In this document: positions 44,758 through 52,300 of the stretch, piece after piece
Layout of the letters: each line of letters begins with the position of its first letter
Numbering within the stretch: position 1 is the first letter of the stretch
Origin: Flavobacterium sp.
GTDB taxonomy: Bacteria > Bacteroidota > Bacteroidia > Flavobacteriales > Flavobacteriaceae
Length of the DNA stretch: 64,000 nt
Direction: 5' to 3'
NCBI RefSeq assembly: GCF_027484945.1
Contig: NZ_JAIXRZ010000016.1
Span: forward strand, 20,972-84,971
Translations under genes and position numbers: made by a program
The notes under the pieces: model-generated
Told to the model about the DNA's origin: nothing
The model's input: only the letters and a program-made list of their open reading frames with translations
Database searches by the model: none

Positions 44758-47700
44758 ATGACGGATCAATCCGGAGTTATTTATCAGAAATTAGAAGACT
44801 TTATTAAGAAGTTTTACACCAACGAGCTGTTGCGTGGATCCCTTTTTTTTACGGGTCTTGGTCTTTTATATTTCTTATTTACGCTATTCATAGAGTATTT
44901 TCTTTGGTTAAAACCGACAGCTCGGACGCTTCTGTTTATTTTGTTTGTAGGTGTCGAACTGTTTTTATTGATGCGTTACATCTTTTTTCCGTTGTTTAAA
45001 TTATTTAAACTTCAAAAAGGAATTGATTACAACCAAGCGTCTCAAATTATCGGAAGTCATTTTAATGAAGTAGGAGATAAGCTTACTAATTTTTTGCAAT
45101 TATCTCGAGACGCTTCCAAATCGGAACTTTTAGTAGCCTCTATACAACAAAAGGCCGCAAATCTTCAACCGATTCCTTTTACAAAAGCAATTAATTTTTA
45201 TGCGAATAAAAAATATATTCCTTTAGCGGTTATTCCTGTTCTTCTCCTATTGTTTTTTATGTTGAGCGGGAAAAGTGAGGTACTCTCCCAAAGTTTTAAT
45301 CGGGTAATGAATTACCGTGAGCAATTTACACCCCCCGCGCCATTTGGTTTTGTAATTACTAATTCGAATCTACAAACTGAGCAAAACAAAGATTTTTTAC
45401 TACAGGTGAAAACCCAGGGAAAAGTTGTTCCAGAAAACGTTATGATATTTATGGGCGACGAGAGTTATTATATGGAGTCAACCGGCCCTGGCTCTTTTCA
45501 GTTTGTAATTCCAAAACCTAAAATGAATCTTGATTTTCATTTAGAAGCCAACGCAGTTACCTCCGGCGATTACACCTTAGAAGTAGTTACTGTACCCTCT
45601 ATTGCTAATTTTGAAATGGTTATGCGTTTTCCTTCATATTTAAATAAAAAGACTGAAATTGTTAAAGGAACCGGGAACGCAATTGTACCCGAAGGCACTA
45701 AAATTACCTGGCGCATGCAAACGTTAGCTACTCAAAAAGTTTTGTGGACTAGCGGAACTCAATTTACGCCTTTTGCCAAGTCAGAAAATACATTTATACT
45801 CGCTAAAAGTATAAGTCAAAACACCGATTATCAAATACGTACTTCCAACGAAAAAATCAAGAATTACGAAAAATTAAATTATCACATTGCGGTTATCACA
45901 GATCAATATCCAACGATTTCTGTGGGTAATGCGCCTGATAGTTTGAAAGTGGATAAAGGTTATTTATTAGGTCAAGTAGGGGACGACCATGGTTTGTCCA
46001 AATTACAAGTAGTCTATTATCCCAAAAATAATTCACAGGAAGCAAAACGCGGATTAATCCCAGTAAAGCGTGATGTATACGATCGTTTTATTTATGCTTT
46101 CCCAGGTGATTTACCTATTCAAGCGGGAATTCCTTATGAATATTATTTTGAAGTTTTTGATAATGATGTATTGCACCACTATAAGTCGACAAAATCAATG
46201 GTTTTTTCACACCGTGAAAGTACGGAAAGCGAAAAAGAAGACCAGTTATTACAACAACAAAACCAAAACATTAATTCTTTAGAAAAGTCGCTTAAAACTC
46301 AAGAAAAGCAGTTTAACGAAATGGACAAATTGCAAAAAATGAGTAAAGAAAAAGAGCAATTAGAATTTAAAGAACAACAAAAAGTAAATGATTTTATTCA
46401 GCGTCAAAAGAACCAAGACGCGATGATGAAAGAATTTTCAGAGAAAATGAAAGACAATTTGGATAAAATGAAATCTGACAAAAAGGATGAAACCAAAGAA
46501 TTGTTGAAAGAACGATTAGAAAAGCTTGATAAAGATTTTGAAAAGAATAAAAAGTTATTAGAAGAACTTCAAAAATTGAACGAAAAAATTCAAAAAGAAG
46601 CATTGTTTGAAAAGATGGATCAATTGAAACAACAGTCTAAAAATCAAACCAAAAATTTACAACAATTAGTTGAGTTAACAAAGAAATATTATGTTGAAAA
46701 AAAGGCGGAACAACTTGCCGATAAATTAGATAAACTTTCAGAAAAGCAAGATAAATTAGCAGAAAATGACAAAGAAAATTCTGCCAATAAGCAAGAAGAA
46801 GTTAACAAAGAATTTGATGCCATTCAAAAAGAAATGGATGAACTTCAAAAAGAGAACAATGAATTAAAATCTCCCTTAGAACTACCAAATACAGAGTCTA
46901 CGGAGAAGAATATCGAAAAAGATTTACAGCAAGCCAAAGATCAATTAGAGAAAAATTCGAAGTCGGGTGCAAAACCCAAGCAGAAAAGCGCTGCTCAGAA
47001 AATGAAACAAATGAGTTTAGATATGGGCGCTTCTATGGAAGCTGGTGAAATGGAGCAGATGGATGAAGATATTGAAATGTTGCGGCAGATTATAGATAAT
47101 TTAGTTGCCTATTCATTTTCTCAAGAAGAGGTCTTGAAGAATTTCAAAGGCATGAAACGAGGCGCTCCATCATTTAATAAATATTTAAAAGCGCAACAGG
47201 ATTTAAAATTACAATTTAAACACGTTGATGATAGTCTTTTTGCGATGTCATTACGAAATCCTAAAATTGCTGAGGACATTACAAAAGAAGTGGGTAACGC
47301 TCAATATAATATAGACAAAGCAATAGATAATTTAGCCGATGCAAATGTGTCTAAAGGAACATCCCACCAACAATTTGCGGTCTCTTCAGCTAATAAGTTA
47401 GCAGATTTATTGGCTAGTATTTTAAACGGTATGCAAATGTCTATGTCTATGGCAGGTGCTGGAAAAGGTAAACCAAAACCCGGTCAAGGCCAGGGCATGC
47501 AATTACCCGACATTATTCAAAAGCAAGAGGGATTGGCTGAAAAAATGAAAAAGGGCATGAAGAAGGGTCAACAACCAGGTGAAGGAAAGGAAGGTAATAA
47601 AGGCCAAAAGCCCGGAGGAAAAGAAGGTCAGGGTCAATCCGGAAACAATCCTAATTCAAATAACGGCCAAGGTAATCAAGGCCAAGCAGGTAAAAAAGGT

Positions 47701-48159
47701 GGGTCAGGATCCGGAAACAATGAGGGTGAAGATGGTCAAGAGGGTGAAGGCAATGCTAGAGCAATAATGGATATTTACAAGGAGCAGCAACAGCTTCGGG
47801 AAGCGCTTGAAAAAGAGCTTAATAAACAAGGTTTAGGCGGACAAGGACAAAACGCTTTGAACCAAATGAAAACAATAGAAAAGCAATTAATAAACAAGGG
47901 TTTTGACAATGAAGTGCTCCAACGCGCATTGAATTTAAAGTATGAAATGCTTAAGCTTCAAAAAGCAATTCAACAACAAGGCGAAGAGAAGAAGCGCCAA
48001 TCCGAAACCAATAAAAAGGATTTTAGAAACACTGCTAATCCAATACCACTTCGACTACAGGAATATTTAAATAGTATTGAGATTTTAAATAGACAAACCT
48101 TACCTTTGCGGCCTGTTTATAATCGCAAAGTTCAAGAATATTTAAAAAGCAATGATTAG
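44758..48159 (+). CDS. DUF4175 family large membrane/coiled-coil protein
   Basis: The 1133-residue protein fits DUF4175. It has three N-terminal membrane helices (about residues 25-45, 55-75 and 155-172) and a beta-rich extracytoplasmic region to about 490. A long charged coiled coil (about 490-715, mostly K, E, Q and D) follows. Near 900-1000 there is a Gly/Gln/Lys-rich low-complexity tract, and the C-terminus is helical. The role of the family is not established, though it is typical of Bacteroidota. It overlaps ybeY by 8 bases, so the two are coupled. Confidence 0.82.
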   Translation: MTDQSGVIYQKLEDFIKKFYTNELLRGSLFFTGLGLLYFLFTLFIEYFLWLKPTARTLLFILFVGVELFLLMRYIFFPLFKLFKLQKGIDYNQASQIIGSHFNEVGDKLTNFLQLSRDASKSELLVASIQQKAANLQPIPFTKAINFYANKKYIPLAVIPVLLLLFFMLSGKSEVLSQSFNRVMNYREQFTPPAPFGFVITNSNLQTEQNKDFLLQVKTQGKVVPENVMIFMGDESYYMESTGPGSFQFVIPKPKMNLDFHLEANAVTSGDYTLEVVTVPSIANFEMVMRFPSYLNKKTEIVKGTGNAIVPEGTKITWRMQTLATQKVLWTSGTQFTPFAKSENTFILAKSISQNTDYQIRTSNEKIKNYEKLNYHIAVITDQYPTISVGNAPDSLKVDKGYLLGQVGDDHGLSKLQVVYYPKNNSQEAKRGLIPVKRDVYDRFIYAFPGDLPIQAGIPYEYYFEVFDNDVLHHYKSTKSMVFSHRESTESEKEDQLLQQQNQNINSLEKSLKTQEKQFNEMDKLQKMSKEKEQLEFKEQQKVNDFIQRQKNQDAMMKEFSEKMKDNLDKMKSDKKDETKELLKERLEKLDKDFEKNKKLLEELQKLNEKIQKEALFEKMDQLKQQSKNQTKNLQQLVELTKKYYVEKKAEQLADKLDKLSEKQDKLAENDKENSANKQEEVNKEFDAIQKEMDELQKENNELKSPLELPNTESTEKNIEKDLQQAKDQLEKNSKSGAKPKQKSAAQKMKQMSLDMGASMEAGEMEQMDEDIEMLRQIIDNLVAYSFSQEEVLKNFKGMKRGAPSFNKYLKAQQDLKLQFKHVDDSLFAMSLRNPKIAEDITKEVGNAQYNIDKAIDNLADANVSKGTSHQQFAVSSANKLADLLASILNGMQMSMSMAGAGKGKPKPGQGQGMQLPDIIQKQEGLAEKMKKGMKKGQQPGEGKEGNKGQKPGGKEGQGQSGNNPNSNNGQGNQGQAGKKGGSGSGNNEGEDGQEGEGNARAIMDIYKEQQQLREALEKELNKQGLGGQGQNALNQMKTIEKQLINKGFDNEVLQRALNLKYEMLKLQKAIQQQGEEKKRQSETNKKDFRNTANPIPLRLQEYLNSIEILNRQTLPLRPVYNRKVQEYLKSND

Positions 48160-48574
48160 TTTTAATTACGAATCCGATTTCAAATTAGAGTTAGAGCCCG
48201 TGTATGAAAAATGGATTCAGCAAATAATCATTTCTGAAAACAAAACAGAAGGTGAGCTAAATTTTATTTTTTGTGATGACGAGTATCTTCTTGACATTAA
48301 TCAGCGGTATTTAGACCATGATTATTATACAGATATTATAAGCTTTGATTATTCTCTTGCAAACGAATTGCACGGTGATATTTTTATTTCCATAGATCGA
48401 GTAATGGAAAACGCCAATACCTTTAATGTTTCCTTTCAAAATGAATTATTACGGGTAATGGCTCATGGAATTTTGCATTATTGCGGTTATAAAGATAAAT
48501 TAGAAGCGGATAGTCAAGAGATGCGACTAAAAGAAAATGAAAAAATTGCAATGTTCCACGTGGAACAAGCATAA
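48152..48574 (+). CDS. ybeY: Endoribonuclease YbeY
   Basis: The 140-residue metal-dependent RNase acts in rRNA maturation and ribosome quality control. The zinc-binding HGILHYCGYKD motif (HGxLHxxGYxx) at residues 105-115 is intact except that the usual final histidine is replaced by D or lies in the following turn. A parS palindrome lies in the last codons (ATGTTCCACGTGGAACAAGC) and encodes FHVE. The gene overlaps DUF4175 by 8 bases. Confidence 0.88.
   Translation: MISFNYESDFKLELEPVYEKWIQQIIISENKTEGELNFIFCDDEYLLDINQRYLDHDYYTDIISFDYSLANELHGDIFISIDRVMENANTFNVSFQNELLRVMAHGILHYCGYKDKLEADSQEMRLKENEKIAMFHVEQA
48552..48567. other. parS-like site 1 (TGTTCCACGTGGAACA), inside ybeY
   Basis: A perfect 16-base palindrome matching the ParB-binding parS consensus (compare TGTTTCACGTGAAACA). 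It lies within the 3' end of ybeY. ParB/parS organise the origin region for segregation. Confidence 0.75.
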
Positions 48575-48600
48575 GTTCAAAATGTCAATTTTTAAAAATC

Positions 48601-48614
48601 GTTCCACGTGGAAC
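48601..48614. other. parS-like site 2 (GTTCCACGTGGAAC), ybeY-mnmG gap
   Basis: A 14-base perfect palindrome 15 bases before the mnmG ATG, 33 bases after site 1. The outer bases (C and T) break the full 16-mer. Confidence 0.7.
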
Positions 48615-48628
48615 TTTAGACAGTAAGT

Positions 48629-50497
48629 ATGTTTTCAACGTATGATGTTATTGTTGTAGGCGCCGGACATGCGGGTTGTGAGGCCGCAGCCGCAGCTGCA
48701 AATTTAGGGAGCAAAACATTGCTTGTTACGATGAGTCTGCAAAATATCGCTCAGATGTCTTGTAACCCTGCGATGGGTGGTATTGCAAAAGGGCAAATTG
48801 TTAGAGAAATTGATGCTCTTGGTGGTTATTCGGGAATTGTTTCTGATAAAACAGCAATTCAATTCAAAATGTTGAATAAATCAAAAGGACCAGCAATGTG
48901 GTCCCCAAGGGTTCAGTCGGATCGTATGCGGTTTTCTGAAGAGTGGCGACTAATGCTTGAAAACACTCCAAACTTAGATTTCTATCAAGAAATGATAAAA
49001 GGGCTATTGGTTAAAAATGGCAAAGTAACAGGTGTTCGAACAGCTCTTGGAATTGAAATAAAATCAAAATCTGTAATACTTACTAATGGAACTTTTCTTA
49101 ACGGATTAATTCATATTGGTGAAAAACAATTTGGTGGTGGCCGTGCTGGAGAAACCGCTTCAACTGGAATAACCGAAGATCTAGTTGAATTGGGTTTTGA
49201 GGCTGGACGTATGAAAACCGGTACACCACCAAGGGTTGATGGACGTTCATTGGACTATTCAAAAATGAGAGAAGAGCCAGGGGACCAATTACCAGCAAAG
49301 TTTTCTTATTCCAACATAACCCGCCCACTCACAGAACAGCGTCTTTGTCATGTAACGTACACTTCCCCCGAAGTTCATGCGATTTTACGTGATGGTTTTG
49401 ATCGGTCGCCGATGTTTAATGGTAGAATAAAAAGTATAGGTCCGCGTTATTGTCCTTCAATTGAAGATAAAATTAATCGTTTTGCAGACAAAGACCGACA
49501 TCAATTATTTATCGAGCCGGAAGGTTGGAATACGGTTGAGGTGTATGTAAATGGATTTTCAACTTCGCTTCCAGAAGATATTCAATATCAAGCGCTGCGT
49601 ACAGTTGCAGGTTTTGAAAACGTTAAGTTTTTCAGACCCGGGTATGCGATTGAATATGATTATTTTCCACCAACACAATTAAAACACACCTTAGAAACTA
49701 AGTTGGTTGAAAACCTATATTTTGCAGGTCAAATCAATGGAACAACGGGTTATGAGGAAGCCGCTTCTCAGGGTATTATGGCTGGAATTAATGCACATTT
49801 GAAAATCAATGATAAGGAATCTCTCATTTTAAAACGGGATCAAGCCTATATAGGCGTTTTAATAGATGATTTAATAACGAAGGGAACAGAAGAGCCTTAT
49901 CGAATGTTTACTTCAAGGGCTGAATATCGCACGTTATTACGCCAAGACAATGCGGATTTCCGTTTAACACCGCTATCGCACGCTATTGGCTTGGCTTCTG
50001 ATGAGCGATTATTCCGAATGGAAGAGAAATTATCAAAAAGTAATGCTATGTTGGATTATTTCAAAGAAAACAGTATTACTCCCGAGGAAGCGAATCCAAT
50101 TTTGGTTGAAAAAGGAAGTACTCCTATGAATCAAACCGACCGAATGTTTAAAGTATTCGCTAGACCACAAATTGATTTAGATGATATTTTACGGTTTGAA
50201 AAAGTCAAATCGTATATTTCTGAAAATAATTTGGATGATGAAATTGTTGAACAGGCAGAAATTCAATTAAAATATTCGGGTTATATCGAAAAAGAACGCA
50301 ATAATGCTGAAAAATTGACCCGATTGGAAGAAATGAAAATCCCAGAAAACTTCGATTTTTATAAAGTACATTCATTATCTATTGAGGCTAAACAAAAATT
50401 AACGGCAATTCGACCAGTTACTATTTCACAAGCTTCACGAATTAGTGGTGTATCACCCGCAGATATTTCTATTTTATTAATTTACATGGGACGCTAA
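48629..50497 (+). CDS. mnmG: tRNA uridine 5-carboxymethylaminomethyl modification enzyme MnmG
   Basis: The 622-residue FAD-dependent enzyme (GidA) acts with MnmE to modify the wobble uridine of several tRNAs. The FAD loop VVGAGHAGCEAA is at residues 10-21. CNPAMGGIAKGQ and the later TGYEEAASQG motif are typical. The start follows a pair of parS-like palindromes, and another lies directly after its stop. mnmG often lies near the replication origin, consistent with this window's candidate origin about 14 kb to the left. Confidence 0.95.
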   Translation: MFSTYDVIVVGAGHAGCEAAAAAANLGSKTLLVTMSLQNIAQMSCNPAMGGIAKGQIVREIDALGGYSGIVSDKTAIQFKMLNKSKGPAMWSPRVQSDRMRFSEEWRLMLENTPNLDFYQEMIKGLLVKNGKVTGVRTALGIEIKSKSVILTNGTFLNGLIHIGEKQFGGGRAGETASTGITEDLVELGFEAGRMKTGTPPRVDGRSLDYSKMREEPGDQLPAKFSYSNITRPLTEQRLCHVTYTSPEVHAILRDGFDRSPMFNGRIKSIGPRYCPSIEDKINRFADKDRHQLFIEPEGWNTVEVYVNGFSTSLPEDIQYQALRTVAGFENVKFFRPGYAIEYDYFPPTQLKHTLETKLVENLYFAGQINGTTGYEEAASQGIMAGINAHLKINDKESLILKRDQAYIGVLIDDLITKGTEEPYRMFTSRAEYRTLLRQDNADFRLTPLSHAIGLASDERLFRMEEKLSKSNAMLDYFKENSITPEEANPILVEKGSTPMNQTDRMFKVFARPQIDLDDILRFEKVKSYISENNLDDEIVEQAEIQLKYSGYIEKERNNAEKLTRLEEMKIPENFDFYKVHSLSIEAKQKLTAIRPVTISQASRISGVSPADISILLIYMGR

Positions 50498-50513
50498 TGT
50501 TTCACGTGAAACA
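50498..50513. other. parS-like site 3 (TGTTTCACGTGAAACA)
   Basis: An exact match to the classic 16-base parS palindrome, starting at the first base after the mnmG stop codon. Confidence 0.8.
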
Positions 50514-50546
50514 AATGTCTTAAACCCTTATCAATACTAATATAAG

Positions 50547-51392
50547 ATGAATTTTTCTAAAGATAAATTAGTTTTAAAAGTAAAAGACCATTCGGTATCT
50601 GGAGAACTATTTGAGTTGTGGAAAGATGAGCAGTTTGATATGCTGGTTACCCATCCACAACCTACTTTAGACAAACTGCCTTCGTATTATGAGAGTGATG
50701 ATTATATCTCTCATACTGATGGTAAGCGTTCGTTTTTTGAAAAACTATATCATTTTATTAAAGGTATTGCACTAAAAAATAAACTCCATTTGATTCATTC
50801 TTTAAGTTCAAAAGGAACATTATTAGATATTGGAGCGGGAACAGGTGAGTTTCTTTTAATTTGTAAAAAAAATGGATGGCAAGTCACCGGAATTGAACCT
50901 AGCGATAAAGCAAAGGCAATTGCTCAAAAAAAAGGAATACATATTGAAACAGCAATAGGGTTATTACCTGACCATTCTTTTGATGTGATCACGATGTGGC
51001 ATGTTTTAGAACATGTGCCCGATTTAAATCATCAATTGGACGAATTAAAGCGATTACTAAAACCCAATGGAACGATAATTATTGCTGTGCCAAATTTCAA
51101 TTCATTGGATGCAAAACTATATCTAGAGTATTGGGCCGCGTATGATGTTCCTATTCATTTGTGGCATTTTTCTAAAACGGCTATTCAAAAAATATTTGCT
51201 ACAAAAGATATGGAATTGAAAAAAGTTATCCCAATGAAATTTGATAGTTTTTATGTTTCCTTATTATCTGAAAAATATAAAAACGGCAAGATGAATTTTA
51301 TAAAAGCTTTTTTTAATGGTTTGCGATCTAATTGGTATGGAAATCGAAAAAAAGAATATTCCTCACATATTTATATCCTAAAAAACAAGTAA
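50547..51392 (+). CDS. Class I SAM-dependent methyltransferase
   Basis: The 281-residue protein has motif I (LLDIGAGTGEFLLI) near residues 92-105, then VTGIEPSDKAKAIA, MWHVLEHVPDLN (motif II region) and LLKPNGTIIIAVPNFNS. This is the pattern of Methyltransf_11/23 enzymes, possibly of the ubiquinone/menaquinone-like or surface-glycan type. The N-terminal 90 residues are helical and may bind the substrate. No gene neighbour gives the substrate. It starts 49 bases after the mnmG stop. Confidence 0.82.
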   Translation: MNFSKDKLVLKVKDHSVSGELFELWKDEQFDMLVTHPQPTLDKLPSYYESDDYISHTDGKRSFFEKLYHFIKGIALKNKLHLIHSLSSKGTLLDIGAGTGEFLLICKKNGWQVTGIEPSDKAKAIAQKKGIHIETAIGLLPDHSFDVITMWHVLEHVPDLNHQLDELKRLLKPNGTIIIAVPNFNSLDAKLYLEYWAAYDVPIHLWHFSKTAIQKIFATKDMELKKVIPMKFDSFYVSLLSEKYKNGKMNFIKAFFNGLRSNWYGNRKKEYSSHIYILKNK

Positions 51393-51431
51393 AAAACACA
51401 ATAAAAAGCCAACAATAAACAATTTTTACGC

Positions 51432-51484
51432 CAAGCAACTATTACCACACAAACCTTCCAAAACTGGCTTAAATCGCTTTATTT
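51432..51484. repeat. Degenerate dispersed intergenic repeat, copy 2
   Basis: The element shares ordered words CAAGCAAC, TTACCAnAnAAACCT and AAATCGCTTTATTT with 41275-41329. It lies between the methyltransferase and the OmpH-like gene. Confidence 0.4.
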
Positions 51485-51596
51485 TAAGTCAAAAATAATA
51501 GCAATTACTTATTTTTGTATTGCTAACGATAATCAAAAACTATTTTATTTGTTCTAATTAAAATTTAATCATAAAAGTTACAACCGATTTTTTTTT

Positions 51597-51604
51597 TACT
51601 TTTG
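51597..51604 (+). promoter_or_regulatory. TAnnTTTG -7 box for the OmpH-like gene
   Basis: TACTTTTG is 24 bases before the ATG at 51629. It lies within a longer reading frame that begins TTG at 51602, which supports the later start. Confidence 0.55.
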
Positions 51605-51628
51605 ACAACAACAAATTATTTAATTTCA

Positions 51629-52207
51629 ATGAAGAAAATCATTCTAGGAATTTTTATGGCAGCTGCCATGATTTCATGTCAAAAGTCTACGGAAGCAAAA
51701 GATTTCAAAACCGCCTACATCGACACAAATAAATTATTGGAAGAATCTACAGAAGCCAAAGATTTAAAAGCAAAATATGAAAGTATTTTGGAAGAAAAAG
51801 GTTCGCGCATTAAAGTGGAAGCAGATCGATTAAAATCGGAGCAAAATAGTTTTACAGCAAATGCTCAAAAAAATGGTCAAGCTTGGGCTCAACAAAAATA
51901 TGGTGAATTACAACAAAGAGAACAAGAAATTCAATATGCTAGCCAAATGGTTGCGCAACAAGTTCAAGGTGAACATGGTGTTGAAATGGATACATTAGTT
52001 GCACGCTACAAAAAGATGATCAAAACATATGGAAAAGAAAAAGGGTATGATTACGTCTACGGAACTGGTGAATCAGCAACGGTTTTGTATGCGAAAGACC
52101 AATATGATATCACGAAAGAGATTATTAAATTAGTGAATGATAAATATAAAACGGAAGATAAAAAAGAAGAAAAGCCTGTAGCCAAAAAAGAAGATTCTAA
52201 AAAATAA
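51629..52207 (+). CDS. OmpH (Skp)-like periplasmic chaperone lipoprotein
   Basis: I take the ATG at 51629, which gives a 192-residue lipoprotein with signal helix and lipobox (MISC, Cys17); the longer start is spoiled by the promoter. The mature part is a coiled coil with the OmpH pattern (AYIDTNKLLEESTEAKDLKAK) and a final KYKTEDKK tail. Skp-like proteins hold outer-membrane proteins in the periplasm, though lipidation differs from classic Skp. A strong terminator follows the stop. Confidence 0.75.
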   Translation: MKKIILGIFMAAAMISCQKSTEAKDFKTAYIDTNKLLEESTEAKDLKAKYESILEEKGSRIKVEADRLKSEQNSFTANAQKNGQAWAQQKYGELQQREQEIQYASQMVAQQVQGEHGVEMDTLVARYKKMIKTYGKEKGYDYVYGTGESATVLYAKDQYDITKEIIKLVNDKYKTEDKKEEKPVAKKEDSKK

Positions 52208-52227
52208 TTATAATTAACTTCAATTTC

Positions 52228-52255
52228 AAAAGCCCGAATTATCAGGGCTTTTTTT
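52228..52255 (+). terminator. Intrinsic terminator after the OmpH-like gene
   Basis: AAAAGCCC pairs with GGGCTTTT around a 9-base loop. A T run follows. It is 20 bases after the stop. Confidence 0.8.
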
Positions 52256-52282
52256 GTTTATGAACGCAACTTTGTATCTTTG
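52254..52282 (+). promoter_or_regulatory. Full Bacteroidota-type promoter (TTG, N18, TATCTTTG) for the helicase gene
   Basis: TTG at 52254-52256 and TATCTTTG at 52275-52282 are 18 bases apart. The -33 element overlaps the T run of the preceding terminator. The -7 box is 18 bases before the ATG at 52301. Confidence 0.7.
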
Positions 52283-52300
52283 ATTTTTAAATTATAAGCC

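Noticed and set aside
48552..48614. The CACGTG palindromes as chance restriction-like sites
   Set aside because: Two near-identical 14-16 base perfect palindromes 33 bases apart, plus a third exact parS 1.9 kb away, are too specific for a six-base site alone.
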